64,000 nucleotides of DNA from Sympetrum striolatum (lineage: Eukaryota; Arthropoda; Insecta; Odonata; Libellulidae): NCBI GenBank assembly GCA_947579665.1, contig OX388349.1, forward strand, positions 73,288,841-73,352,840, given 5' to 3'. Position numbers and translations under genes: made by a program. This document shows positions 1-11,944 of this stretch, one piece after another (position 1 is the first letter of the stretch; each line of letters begins with the position of its first letter). The notes under the pieces are model-generated. The model had not been told where the DNA came from. It worked only from the letters and a program-made list of their open reading frames with translations, and searched no databases.

Positions 1-1300
1 CACTTGAATAGCAATTGGTTATCTCAATCGACAACCTTACCACGGTAATAAATGCGGTAACAATTCATCGCTACTGCTTACACAGCGTTACAATAATACA
101 TTTCGTTGCAATTATCACAGTCGAAATGGAAACAATGAATAATGAAGACAGTGAGTCAATCGTTTCCACAGAGTAGATCTAAAGTCTTAACCGACATTTT
201 AGATACTCGTAATATTAATGAACGCATTGGATGCTTAAAGAATTTGATCACTTACCTTCACAACTCGCCTTCAGAGCAATCCAAACTGATGAACATCAGA
301 CATTGTTTTGAGCAAAATGGGCAGAAAATGCTCATGAGATTTAAAATGAGATAAATTGCGGCCTCACATAGTGGAACGCCATATAATCGACGGTCGAAAC
401 CGGTCGCATTGAACACGTCTCCGATTTGCTGTACGTCAAGGTCACGGATTTCAGTTTTCCATAATTTAATGACGCAACAGATAGTGGCTGCATTAAGTCA
501 CTTAGGTGTTGTAAATAAGTAGCGATTAAATTAATTCCTTAGAGGAAAGTCATGTACCCAAATGTAACTGGGTCTCGAAATTTGCTTGAGCAAACTTAAG
601 GTTGCTCAAATGAAGGAATAGAAACCCAAAAGGGTATATGTAACACTCCATTCTACAGCTTCATGAACTACTTATATTTTGTTGCTCGAGGTATTAATAA
701 TAATATAGCGTATTTGACGAGCTTAATTTGTTACAGTTCTTACATCAAATCATTTGAGAAAGTAGTCGCATATTTCAGAGGAGAACAATAACAATTAAGT
801 ATATTGCAGCAATTACTTCATAGAAACAATTCTCCTTAATGAATGAAATGATTCATAATGAATATAAAACAAACAATAACGGATAGAAAATCGAAAAAGG
901 CATGAAACAAACGAGATCTTTAAAACAAAGGAATGAGAATTACTCAATTAAAATGCACGCAGAGTAAGTAATAACTTAAGTAAAAATCTAATCATACAAT
1001 CTAAAACTCAATTGCTGTTTTAATTGTTATATAATTGAAGTAAGCAACGGGTCGCTCGTAGTATTGGGGAATTATTTTATCATTCGGAAGATCCGTTGGT
1101 GTTCGCTTTAGAAGGATCCTTTCTTGTAAGACAAACAGCAGCACAAATAGGTTTCCGATTTTGAGTCTAGGTAGAAATGAGTTCCTTCTGAAATATGTCG
1201 GGAATACTTAAAATATCCAAATCGCGTAGGAAACATCTGAAAAAATATTTTGATGGAATTCGCATATGATCATATAAATGCTCTAAATTTTGCTATAAAA
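1..1300. other. No recognised feature
   Basis: AT-rich sequence with short scattered ORFs only (longest about 70 codons, at 142-354). No domain, splice pattern or repeat recognised. It lies downstream of the CARP gene. Confidence 0.5.
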
Positions 1301-1333
1301 CAGAAAAATGAAATGATGTGCTTTTTTATAGAT

Positions 1334-1502
1334 TGAACACAGATTTATACTTTTCCACAAAAATTAATTATTGAAATACCGGTTTTGGTATTACACCACT
1401 GTTAGGTTCAACGATGCTTAATTCTCAAACTGCCGCGACTTACATTGTGAGTTGGGTGATAACAGACAAAACTTTTTGTGGAAAAGTATAAATCTGTGTT
1501 CA
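1334..1502. repeat. Perfect 30-bp inverted repeat, Penelope-type terminus
   Basis: The 30 bases at 1334-1363 are the exact reverse complement of 1473-1502, with about 110 bp between. The arms contain TTTTCCACAAAA and its complement TTTTGTGGAAAAG. Related TGTGGAAAA-type ends recur at 25586 and near 54330, next to motifs typical of Penelope-like element tails. I read it as a small foldback derived from such an element (inference). Confidence 0.6.
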
Positions 1503-1624
1503 GTTATGTCTTTCCACAACATCTCGGCCGCATCAATAAATTATATTTTACATTGATTTTTTAACTAACAATAAGATATTTAATTTTGTTTCTGCTATCA
1601 TGAACCGTATATTTTTCATTCACC

Positions 1625-1955
1625 TTTTGGTACAGGATGGAGATAAATGTGTTTTTCATTTACCATTGCCACAGTCTTGATCATGGGTGCGATGTTGTGA
1701 AAGCTAATGAGGTATGAGTGACAAGTAGCACTAATGAAGCCCTGTAAAGAAAAGTGCAACTAGTAGAGCCATTATGCTTCCTTTTGTGTGGACATGCTCC
1801 GCTCATAGCGTTCAGACTTAGTGAGGAAAGTAAGGGCAAACTACTTCACTCCTCATCCTGCCTGGTATGCTTCATCCCTAAATACAAGCCCTTAGTAGCT
1901 CATGTTTGAGGGGTTGAGGCACTGCTCTTCTGGCTGAACATTTCAAAGACAGACG
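1625..1955 (+). repeat. Dispersed repeat, copy 1 (partner at 9246-9595)
   Basis: About 330 bp recur in direct orientation at 9246-9595. Shared landmarks in order are TGGTACAGGATGGA, GAGGTATGAG, AAGAAAAGTG, GGACATG.TCCGCT, GTGAGGAAAG, GGCAAACTAC and CTTAGTAGCT. There is no coding potential. It could be a SINE or a non-autonomous element; no tRNA-like head is visible. Confidence 0.6.
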
Positions 1956-2249
1956 CAATGAATTTCGCAGTAAGATTTCATCAGGGTGGGTGTCGCATCC
2001 TTCGGTGAAAGTAGTTCATTTATGAAGTGATAGATCTCCAAACAGTTTATAAGAGAAAGTTGTTACTATTATCAGTCTTTTATTGAAGTACAATGGTAAA
2101 AATGGCTTTTGCCAAGTGCAACGAAAAATAAGCGGGTGGGATAATGAGAGAATTACTAACATTAGTATCTGGTTCTGATACTGCTGATGCTCTCTCTCTC
2201 GATCATAGTAGTAGTAGTATTGTTAAAAGTGCTTTGACAGCTTAGGTCA

Positions 2250-2335
2250 TATCACACATTGGCTCCCACCGGGAATTGAACCCGGGACCGCTTCCAGCAA
2301 AGGCAAACACGCTGTCCACATGACTGTCTCTCTCT
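2250..2335 (-). repeat. tRNA-derived SINE head
   Basis: On the minus strand the sequence ends in a tRNA-like T arm with B box GGTTCAATTCC inside a CCCGGG...CCCGGT stem, preceded by a degenerate anticodon-arm region. It then passes into an (ACT)n-like tract near 2210-2222. It does not fold as a complete tRNA, so a SINE or tRNA pseudogene is the likely origin. Confidence 0.5.
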
Positions 2336-2413
2336 AGATTATCGCTAAGGCAACTTGACAATAGACGGTCACCTTTGTAATGAAATGCATCTTGGGTTTC
2401 AATGGAAACTATG

Positions 2414-3160
2414 TTAGTGTTTATGTAATTGAACCAATTGGGCTTCAGAGGGATTCATAAATAACAAGACAAATGCAATCTTTCGTTGGTGTATTCTAGT
2501 AACAACAATCGCCATATCACGAGCATAACACAGAGAATAGATTACATTGGAGGCGAGTCTATTATTTTTAGGAAGCACTGACTTCTCGCAGCGGCGTACC
2601 GCAAAGGGATCCGAGGCAAGCAGATGGGGTCGAACTCCGTCCTCCGGAACAAAAGGCCGCCTCTTTGCCCGACGAAGGCAGTCACAAATTGTTCTAATAA
2701 GCGTCCCGATCGCACACGAGAACGAACCAAAGATTGAAACCAAAACATTTTACTTTCCATCTTCTTTAAACTCTATCTTAATTGATCCACCACGAAAAAC
2801 AGTATTTATGCAAAAATGTCTCAATTGCTTAATCTATCCATTCGCCACTTTTTTTTTTTTTGGATTTTCGATACATTTTCTGTAATTATTTCTTTTTAAT
2901 GTGCGCAGAAAAGCAGTAATACACACGCGACGTTTTGTTCCATTTGTCCAAAGCATTTTGTTAAAGAGTCTTCGCTCAAGGGGCCTCCGACAGCATATTG
3001 AAAACAGCGCCAACTGTCGGAAGGGTGACCGAAATGTTGCGGTCGAATGGGGCACACCCACACTCAAGTTGCATCCTCACAGCGCCTCTGGTGAGCACTC
3101 CTTTCAACTTTATTGCATTTCACGTTCACCTATGGAGGATAAGGACGTGGAGAAGACGGG
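2414..3160. other. Mixed-frame ORF region of unknown origin
   Basis: Overlapping short ORFs on both strands, with a moderately GC-rich patch at 2570-2720. I recognise no protein family. A poly-T run lies at 2850-2862. It may be decayed transposon sequence. Confidence 0.25.
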
Positions 3161-3429
3161 ATAAGGGATGCCATTAAATGCGGAGCGAACGTAGGAGGAT
3201 AATGTGAAAAAGAAGAAAGAAATGAAAAAGATGTAATGAGGGTGAAATAGAAAGGCTAAAAACGAAAAGGAAGACGAATAATAAACAAAATATACCAAGA
3301 GAGGAAAATAGATTAAAATGAAAAGGATAACAGAAACTTAACTTGAAGGGGGGAGGTTGGATGCAGGTATTAAGATCGAATTATTAATAAATTCAATGAT
3401 ATTATTGTTAAATTGGATAGGGAAAAATA

Positions 3430-3898
3430 TTTATTATATTATATGGTAACAAAAATGAGGAAATCTGTAGTACGTTAATGAGAATTAAATCAGAGGAAAT
3501 GGGAAATAGAAGTGAAGGAATGATATATATAGAAAGAGTAATAAAGAGGGAAATAAAAGCAAAAATTAAAGAGAAAAGTGAAATAAAGGCTCGTTGAGAA
3601 GGAAAAAATAAGAGAATACTAATTAAGAAGTAATAAAAACAGAAAAAGGTCATCAGAGTGGGTCTGTGGAATCAAAGTGTGGTTTCACTATGAAATGGAT
3701 TTTTTCGTCATTTATCGGACGATAGGAACTCTTTAAGTTAACGAGCCAAGCTTGGTTAAAGAGGGCGATGAGAAGTGGCTGAAGGATAATCTAGTAGGGC
3801 CACTGTGGGCCGTCGTGTGGGGCTCCTTATTGCTCCCTGAATACAAAGGATTCCTCTTTTTAAATAGTCTCTCCCCTTCTTGATGGAAGCATCTTGTG
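3430..3898 (-). other. Probable 3'UTR of the CARP gene, with candidate poly(A) signal
   Basis: Below the TAA stop the first AATAAA I find on the minus strand is at 3430-3435. Between stop and signal the sequence is AT-rich and shows no recognised element. The UTR end is inferred from the hexamer only and could lie further down; RNA data would settle it. Confidence 0.4.
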
Positions 3899-3939
3899 TT
3901 AAACAGGGTACGGAAGTTCCTTCTCAGTCCACGTGTTCG
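3899..3939 (-). CDS. CARP terminal coding exon
   Basis: A 41-nt coding part with acceptor CTCTTTCCAG. Its first two bases (CG) complete the alanine codon begun in the 46-nt exon; it then encodes NTWTEKELPYPV and a TAA stop. The tryptophan after ANT matches the conserved tail tryptophan of the family. The exon continues into the 3'UTR below position 3899. The intron to the previous exon is only 739 bp, in contrast to the two large upstream introns. Confidence 0.9.
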
Positions 3940-4369
3940 CTGGAAAGAGATTCACAAGAAATGTTAGCATTTTTTGAACCGGCTTTTACGAATATCTGAC
4001 TATACTAAAACGTAATATTAATGCAATTTTTTTGCAATTAGAGTATAGTTTGTAATTTATTTCACTTCATAATATATATTCTCAGTGTCATTATTACATT
4101 GTTATAATCTCATCGCGGTCAATACATTGTAATCATTCTACAGTAGCAATTATATATTCAGTATCATAATGCCTTATTATTACTTGTGCATTGTAATTCA
4201 TTCTTAAGTCAGTCTTCAAAGGATTTGTTAGAAATGATCAATCAAAGGGACTGAAAAACTCATGCTTATTCAATTTAAAAAGTGTGCAGGATGTTTGAAG
4301 TATTGAAAGGTCGCTAAAATCTTAAAATCAGCAAAATTGAATTGAAATTTTACCCAGCACAAGAAAGAG

Positions 4370-4450
4370 TGCGCTTGAACCCAGGATAAACAAGGGGTGA
4401 AGAATAGCGAGATGACTGGGGCGCGAACCCAGGTCTCCCACTTTCCGGGC
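4370..4450 (-). repeat. tRNA-like (SINE?) fragment in the last CARP intron
   Basis: On the minus strand a GGGTTCGCGCCCC B-box-like core sits in a short stem, and a second GGGTTCAAG core follows about 50 bp on. The fragment lies inside the 739-bp intron between the final two exons. No complete cloverleaf is present. Confidence 0.35.
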
Positions 4451-4678
4451 TGGTGTTCTAATTATAAATTTCAAATCTACTTCTAAATCTAAATAAATTG
4501 TTCAAGTCATCTTACTATTGCTCACTCCTTGAATCCAATGACCATTATTAGGTGAAAAACCTAGTAAAAATTAAAATTCATATGAATTAGTTTACGGCTA
4601 AAGGTAGAGTTTCTTTCCCATAAAATTTTCAATTAAATCACAATTTGAAAATAGAACGATTTGAATGTAAATAGTTAC

Positions 4679-4724
4679 CTTTATAGTACATTTCTTTATA
4701 CATGCTGGGACAGGATTTTCCCGC
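4679..4724 (-). CDS. CARP 46-nt exon encoding the CPSMY tail motif
   Basis: A 46-nt exon reached after an intron of about 39 kb. The acceptor is TTTCTTTCAG and the donor AAG|GTAACT on the minus strand. It starts in phase 0 and encodes AGKSCPSMYKEMYYK plus the first base of an alanine codon. The CPSMY...YY motif is the C-terminal extension beyond the CA fold that sets the CA10/CA11/CARPA/CARPB group apart. The cysteine may take part in a disulfide (inference). The exon is far too short for ORF-based detection; it was found because both its protein and its phase continue the upstream exon. Confidence 0.9.
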
Positions 4725-5900
4725 CTGAAAGAAAATGAAAAGGAAATTAGAGAGGTGTTAAAAACATTTTAATAAGTGATTCCTGCGGAATAAATTTATT
4801 TTTCAGAATCAAGGAGAATTTTTTCCATAGTAAAGAGAGATGGGATTTTGAAATTTTATTTTCATTATAAATTATTCATTAAAAACCGCGCAGCGATATG
4901 AGTTTACAAAAATTTAAACAGCAAATAATTTCCAAATGATGGACGGTAAAAGCATTTGTCCTCTCCAAAGACTGAACAACAACTTGAAAGATATTTACAG
5001 TTATCAATTCAGCATTCAGCTCCATTACATAACAAAGTCTGTCAAATAACTTTATATAATTATAATGGGGGACACATATTTTGTTGACTTAGATCTGACA
5101 CTTGCTTCTTACTAACTTTTGGCCTCTGAATCCAAAAATCACTTCCGTTTCCCTCTATCACATAAACCTTTTAAGCTACAGGGTATCCTCTTTTTGTCCC
5201 AAAAGTCAAACAAGAGGTACATACTAAGGAAACGGAAGGAAATAATTACCATATATACCGTTCACAATGAATAATCTTATTAATACAAAGGCTATATGTG
5301 GTTACTTTAAATCTGACTGTGTTCACATAAGTAGTTTTGTAATTGATCGTCAAATCTCTATGGAATCACGGACTGCACCAAGATTTTTCAGGAAGACAGA
5401 AAGATGGTTATGCGGAAAACGCACCTTGAATCTCATTTTGAAACCAAATATTTTGAAGTTTCCCAACAGTTGCTGGTCAATTGTGTGTTATTTTGTGCTC
5501 TTGTATTTCTGCTAAAGTCTTTGGCAAGGTTTTTGTATGTCAACCAAGCATTTTTTGGAATTTTGTAATAGTTACTGCAAAATGTTAATCTTTAGCTTCC
5601 AAATCTGTGGACTGTTAAAATACACCGGCCTTTATCTTTCCACAACACTGGCTGGAAAACGCCAAAATGATACACTTAAAGAAATACAACAGGGATCCGC
5701 ATTACTTGACAAGAAGGAAGTAGAACACTTTGAGGTCAACACAAATTATCCATTTGTGCATGTGACACTGTAACAAATCAACGACTCACTTTATGACTTC
5801 ATTTTATTAGCCTAAAAAAATTAATAGACTGCACTAAATAAACTTCCATAGTGGAGGGCACACTTTAAGCTCCACTTTGAGCTATCGAAGAGCAATCACC
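4725..5900. other. Start of the 39-kb intron; nothing recognised
   Basis: AT-rich DNA. The ORFs at 5267-5515 and 5537-5773 resemble no family I know and have codon use like the flanks. Confidence 0.4.
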
Positions 5901-6613
5901 ATTCAGTCACCACCAACCACCACCATCATCATAATCAGCAATGAAAAGAAATCTCCTCTATCCTATACATACTTAACTGATTTTGCTCCTTCTCTTCCTC
6001 TCGACGCATAAGATGCTTTCTTTGTCTTTGTACGTAATTATTTTCTGTGTTTATACCTAATAATTCTCATCTGTTTCTTTTTTCTCTTTTCTTCTTACTT
6101 AGAGTTACCTAAATGTCTATGCTATATACAATTTTGACTAGTACATACTGTATGCATTATTTTGACACTGTTTTTTATAATATTATTTTATTTTTCCTCA
6201 TAATGTACTTAATGGATGAAAATCCATGTAAGTATTCCTTGTTGTTCTATTTTGTATTTTATGTTATTTTGTATATTGCTATCTCTTTTTTGAATGTGAA
6301 CTGATTCTTATTTATGTATCGCATTTAAGTACTTATTGGTTGTGTATTTATTTTTGAATGTTTTTCTCTTTTCTCATCTTTTAGCTATTACTATCGGTAG
6401 GTTTGCGCAGGTTTTTCACTCCCCCCTTCCTTGAGGGTGTTTTCCTGCAGTGGATTTTTTCCCTAAGAATCTCTTAGGTTTTTTACACCCACAATTCTTC
6501 TAATTTTTTCTACTTCTTATTTCATAATTAATGACGATGGGTTGGATGGAAGAAGAGACTTTTAAGTCTCAATCTCATCCAAATAAAGACGATTTATTAT
6601 TATTATTATTATT
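5900..6613 (+). mobile_element. LINE 3' end with (TTA)n tail
   Basis: The last ~250 bp match, on the opposite strand, the element at 37806-38640. Shared blocks are GGTTTTTCAC followed by a C-rich run, GGGTGTTTTCCT, CAGTGGA, GACTTTT.AGTC, and CAAATAAAGACG directly before a (TTA)n microsatellite at 6594-6613. The tail and truncated 5' side are typical of a non-LTR retrotransposon. The 5' limit here is uncertain. Confidence 0.6.
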
Positions 6614-7382
6614 CAGTTGCGGTGTAGGCTAGAATTCCCAATTCCACCACTAAATCATGCATGTTATTGCAGTAAAAAAATTCACAGTCGTTCCATAAGT
6701 ATTGCAGAAATGCACTTCATTGAAACTCGGATACTATAGCTTCTTTTTCAAGCAAGTTTTTCTCATGCAGTCTTAATGCTATGAGCTGTGAAGCCTTTTG
6801 GATAGTTCCATATCTCGTGCTAAATCATTCAACTTCTGATCTAATCCCTTATGAACAGAGTCATCTTCAGTTTCAAAATATTTTTGGTGTCAATTTGATC
6901 TTCACCAGAATTATATTTCGAAAGAGGGTAATTCTTTGAAAACATGCTCTTGGATTTCAGCTGAATGAGGCACTTGGCGTATAGCTGATGATACACGAGG
7001 ATACTCTATTTTAGATTTGTTTTTCGTGTTTATCCAGACATTTTCACTATACAAAAGTAACAGTCTCTTGAATGATCTTCGGATTCTGGCAAACTCACAG
7101 GTATACTAAATGGTAATGTATCATATTTTCTCTTCATCCGCATTTGTAGGTCTGAGAGTGGTAATATTAAGAAAAGCTGTAGAGAAGGAACTTGAAGTAA
7201 TAGAAGAAAAATAACAACAGTTTTGAAATTAGTATGCCAATTTACTTTTAAAACAGCTGAAAAATTGAACTCAACAGATATTCAGTTCAAAATTGTTTCC
7301 CAGTATTATAGTATCGTATATACTCGAGCACAAGCCAACCCGAATATAGACACCTAATTTTATCACAAGAAATTGGGAAAAA
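6614..7382. other. No recognised feature
   Basis: AT-rich intronic sequence between a LINE tail and a mariner relic; no repeat or coding signal recognised. Confidence 0.4.
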
Positions 7383-8690
7383 TACGACGGTGGTTTGAAA
7401 AGTTCTCGGAACATAATAAAGAAAAAGTATTTACGTCACTGAAACTTATCAGCAATATTCATTCAACTGTTGCTTGTAAACACGTGTCACGTCAGTGCTT
7501 TTGGAAGAGAGCTGTGGAGGTGACGTGGCACTATTGTTGTTCCCGAGTAGTGATTTGCGAAGATGGAGAAAATCGAGATTCGGGCAGTGAATTAGTACTT
7601 AGTAATTAGTAAGAAAGGTATTTTCATAGCAAAGGATATTCGTACCGATTTCCAGAATACATTAGGGTACTCTGCACCTTCATATTCAACTGTAGGTAAG
7701 TGGATAAACAAATAAACATTTGGTCGGAGGAGCTTAGATGAAGATCCGTGCAGTGGTCGGCCAAGATGAGTCACTATCCCAGGAATAATTGCAAAATTGC
7801 GCAAAATGGTCATGAAGGATCACCGATTGAATGCGCGGGAAATTGCTGAAGCTTGCCAAATGTCATCTTATACGGTAAATATCTAAAGGGTATATCACAT
7901 TTTAATTGAAGAATTAGATATCAAAATATTATCTACAAGATAGGTGCCGTGACTCTTGGCATTCGATCAAAAACGCATGAGAATGGAAATATCGGAACAA
8001 TTCTGGGCCCGTTTTAGGAGAAACGGACGAGATTGTTTTTACGGAGGTTTGGGACCACAGATGTGGGTCCATTGGGTCCATATCTATACTCCAGAGTCGA
8101 AACAGTTGAAACATGCTGATTCTCCGCCACCTCTGAGACAGTTTTTTCGGCCGGAAAGGCCTATCTGTCATCAGTGTTCTGGGGTGTTAAGAGGATTCTG
8201 TTTGTAGGTTATCTCCATACTGGGCGACCAATTAATGGAGAATACTATGCTGACCTCCTAAACCAATTACAACAAAAATACCATAAATAAGGCAAGGTTA
8301 AGAAAGGAGGAAAGTCATCTTTTATAAAGACAATGCGCGCCCGCCCACATGTGCCGTCGCTATAGCAAAATTACACAAAGGTATGAATTGTTGGCACATC
8401 CGCTTTATTCGCCTGATGTGGCTCCGTCAGACTCCCACCTCTTCCTGAAGCTGAAAAATTTTCTTGGTGGACAAAGATTCATTTCAAACAAAGAATTGAT
8501 AGCCGGAGTTGGTAACTATTTTGCAGGCCTGAAGGAATCTCATTTTTGAGATGGGATGAATGGATTGGAACATCGCTGGACCAAGTGCATTTATCTACAA
8601 GGTGAATACATCAAAAAACAAAAAAAAGTTTCAGTGACGTAAGTACTTTCTTTCAATTCCGTCCCGACAAATTTGCAAACCAACCTCATA
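7383..8690 (+). mobile_element. Decayed mariner transposon with long terminal inverted repeats
   Basis: About 1.31 kb, the normal mariner length, bounded by TA dinucleotides at 7383-7384 and 8689-8690. The ends form imperfect inverted repeats of ~65 bp: the outer part shares GGTTGGTTTG/GGTGGTTTGA and the inner part ends in TTACGTCACTGAAACTT on both sides. The coding strand between them is a transposase relic. This is a cut-and-paste IS630/Tc1/mariner element, dead here. Confidence 0.85.
7563..8610 (+). pseudogene. Mariner transposase pseudogene
   Basis: The frame starts MEKIEIRAV and is broken by many stops and frameshifts. Recognisable mariner blocks in order are an N-terminal helix-turn-helix segment (IFIAKDIRTDFQNTLG), the DEDPCSGRP linker, an RLNAREIAEACQMSSYTV block, INGEYYADLL, KDNARP, the SPDVAPSDSHLFLKLK block with the third catalytic aspartate, and YFAGLKESHF...RWTKCI at the C-terminus. 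The first catalytic aspartate region is frame-scrambled near 8060. Complete mariner proteins are ~345 aa; nothing functional can be made here. Confidence 0.85.
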
Positions 8691-9245
8691 ATTGACTTAT
8701 TGGGCGTCGCCAGATCAAATATATTTTTTATTTTCGATCCGACAAATTCTGATGGTTTGCACGCGATTGCGAAGTAAATTAACGAAGAATTGTAAATTGT
8801 GCATGTAAGGAATTTCCAAGCCAATTTCCTACTATGGCAGACATTTTACACCGGAGTAATTGAAACCCCCACTCGAATAAATGCTCTCTCAACCTAAAAA
8901 TGCACTGAAAAACTTGGCTTTTGCACGAGTACATGCGGTAAATCTTATTCAGTTGTGACTGCTACATTTTTTTGGAAAACGATGTTGTATCCATAAAACA
9001 GACAAATTTCTTCGACATTGCTTCCGCTTCTGAATTAAAGACCCCGCAATACTTACGTAAAAACTCAGTCTATTCCAATACTCATAATGCAACGTAGATT
9101 GCTCTCTTGATTCGGGGTTACTTTTGTGTGTTTTGCTTTGATGACGTTCTGTTACTGAATTATACAACCCCGTAAAATTATTATTATTTTTTTGTGCTAT
9201 AAGATCCTGTTCCTGCAGCCATACTCTGATGAATGGAATATTTTA
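8691..9245. other. No recognised feature
   Basis: Intronic AT-rich DNA between the mariner relic and the second copy of the dispersed repeat. Confidence 0.4.
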
Positions 9246-9595
9246 ATTTGTCATGTGGTACAGGATGGATAAAAATCTATCTTTCATTTTCTTTTGTCCC
9301 TGTCTTGAGCATGGCTGTGATGAAATGAAATCTACTGAGGTATGAGGGAATAATTGCACTGATTTTGGTCTCTTCTTACGGATTGCCAAGAAAAGTGTTA
9401 CTTATAGAGTCATTGTGCTTCATTTACGTGGACATGTTCCGCTTATAATATTATGGTTCAGTGAGGAAAGCAATGGCAAACTACCTCAATCCGCATTATG
9501 CCTAGTGAACCTCATTCCTCTCTGCAAGCTCTTAGTAGCTTATGCTGGAGGGGGTGAGGTACCAACCGGCCAACGGGCTGAATACTTTACAGATA
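9246..9595 (+). repeat. Dispersed repeat, copy 2 (partner at 1625-1955)
   Basis: Same order of blocks as the copy at 1625-1955, with small indels, in the same orientation. It carries a chance 68-codon ORF with no counterpart in the other copy, so it is not coding. Confidence 0.6.
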
Positions 9596-9639
9596 ATATG
9601 ATCCCCTCAACAGAATATTAAATATACAGTCTGAATTTA

Positions 9640-10260
9640 CTAATTTTTTTACTTCCTTTCCATTTCATTTCAGAAACGCACTGAATCGGTCTAACAATCG
9701 GTGTTTGAGAAAGTGGAAACCGCTTTCTGTTCCCATTATGACGTCGATTCGGATAAAGTAGAAAGGGGGGCGTCATTCAACGTAAATGTTCGCGAGCGAT
9801 TAGTTTGCGAGGCGCGTGAACTCGGGTTTCACCGGGGAAACGGAAATTTCAATTCCGCAGAAAAAAAATCATCCGCAATTTGGAAAAGCGAGCGATTGGA
9901 GCCTTAAAACGGAAGATCGCCTTCGAAGCACTCTGCCAAATTGAGACGAAAGAATTAGTGCGATGGATTCGGTGTGAGAAAGCGGAGGATACATTCAGTG
10001 TGCTGCTCTCTGCAGATGCCACTGATCTCCAACCATGGGAGGTCCTCCGATAATCGGCCTATTTGACTGCTTCATAATTAGTAAATCGAAGGGTGGAGAC
10101 GCTGATTCGGGGCATTTTCCAAGAGGTGGTTCACCCAAGAGATGGTTCCCGCAAGGAATGTTTTAGCAGAGTATATTTAATCCAATAGATATTTCACCCA
10201 AAGGATATTTAACCGAAGGAATGTTTCTCCAATTGGTATTTTAGAGAGAAAGTATATATA
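9640..10260. other. Unrecognised GC-richer patch followed by a degenerate ~20-bp repeat
   Basis: 9660-10060 is more GC-rich than its flanks and has an acceptor-like CATTTCATTTCAG at its start, but no frame continues as a known protein. From about 10115 to 10245 imperfect ~20-bp units recur, built around GATGGTTCCCGCAAGGAATG and weaker variants. The role of either part is unknown. Confidence 0.3.
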
Positions 10261-11490
10261 TATAAAGAACGTAAAACGTAGATTTAAAAGAGAATGACTA
10301 ATACTCCCAATTTAAAACTCCCAAAGATATCATAAAAATAATATACGCAAATGAAAATAATCCAATGGCAGTATTGCTTGTCAAGACGAACGAAAAACTG
10401 TATTGAATTACCCTTCTAGACAAAAAATATTAGAGCATTCATTTTGGTATTCATGCTCGCCGAAAGAATATTCAATTATCTCTCTTATTCCTATATCTCA
10501 ATTATCAACAGTTGAGACTACTTCATTGTTACTCTATTTAAACAAAACTCTTCTTTCATCGTCTTGTTGTTTATGTAAATAATTCTCTAAAATATTGCCT
10601 TATCTATATAAACAAAAGCAATACTATTGAAGTTGGCCATAGCTACTTAAATTCTTGTCTAAATTCCATATAATGATATGTAACTAAGAGAATTCTTCTC
10701 AGAAAATGAGATCACGCATTTCTCTAAAATGGAAATGACGCGAGAAAGAAGTAAAACATAATGACAAGATGTAAATTCCTACTGACCAAACCGAAATTTT
10801 ATTCTAAATACCTAAGTTCAAAAATCTTAACTTTCTCCAAGTAATTTTGAAGTAAGAAAGGCTTAAAAACTCCGAAATTTTCATCTTCATTATTTTCATT
10901 TTTCTCAACCGTGTAACTGAAAGGCATAGTCAAATGGACATCAGTAATCCTCATCAGTCTTAGAGTATTCCAAGAACATAAAAAGTTTCTCTTCTATTTC
11001 ATCAGACTTCCACATGATTACTCGGGTTAATTATATTATCATCCTGAATTGCGTCCTACCAGAAGATCCGATCATCGAGAGAGAAAATAATCAGGTTATT
11101 CCGGAAAATTCACTCCTATTCTTCCATTTCGAATCACATTCTTATTTATGTGTTAAACTAATAAACTCTCCCGTATTTCGGAACTAATATCAATACTTTT
11201 CCTTTTACTGTAGACTTCTGTTTTTTCTAAGCTAAAGGGTGTGAATTTTACATATAAATTAATTAAATATTTTTCTGAGGTGTGGATTGATTGCTTTGAT
11301 CGTTAGGGGGACTAGTTGTTTTCTACAACATAATTCTACATAATATTCGTTCATTTTACCATAATTTCGATTCAAAAACGATATTTTACTATCGAAATAA
11401 GAATCTTCATTAAAATTCCTTTCTTGTGGTACTTGTCTCAACTTCGTAGTACCATTATTTACTACATATTTCTGAAAGCGAAGTGAAGAA
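10260..11490. other. No recognised feature
   Basis: AT-rich intronic DNA directly upstream of the gypsy relic. I could not read any upstream gypsy RT in it, so that element is probably 5'-truncated near 11490. Confidence 0.35.
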
Positions 11491-11944
11491 GTGAAAAAGC
11501 AGACTAGTTGTGTATTTTAGTCGACAGACGACGGAAACTAAGAAGGCCTACCATAGATATGAGCTAGAAGCGTTAGCACTCGTTAAGTCAATAACACGAT
11601 CTTAGAAAGTATAGGACTGGAAACTGCGGAAATATTTTGGCTCCCTTAATGTCCGCAGCCGCGAGATGGCAGCACTGAAGTTCGCCCTTTGAAACCATCA
11701 TCTTATATGGAGTAAACGGTGAAAAAACACGATTATGATACATATGTAATAAAGAGTAATATTTACCAAAGATGGAATTAAGAGTAATTGTTTTATCCAT
11801 CAATAGGTACTTTTAAATTGAATACAAAACATTTGAATAAGACGGACAAATTAGCAAATCCTAAAAATAGGTGCTTGCCTTAAACGCAGGTTACTTTTTC
11901 GCCGTAAAAACATTCTTCGTAAATCACTGAAATGCGATGAACCG

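Noticed and set aside
9660..9910. Host exon beginning after CATTTCATTTCAG
   Set aside because: Only one boundary resembles a splice site, and no frame matches a known protein.
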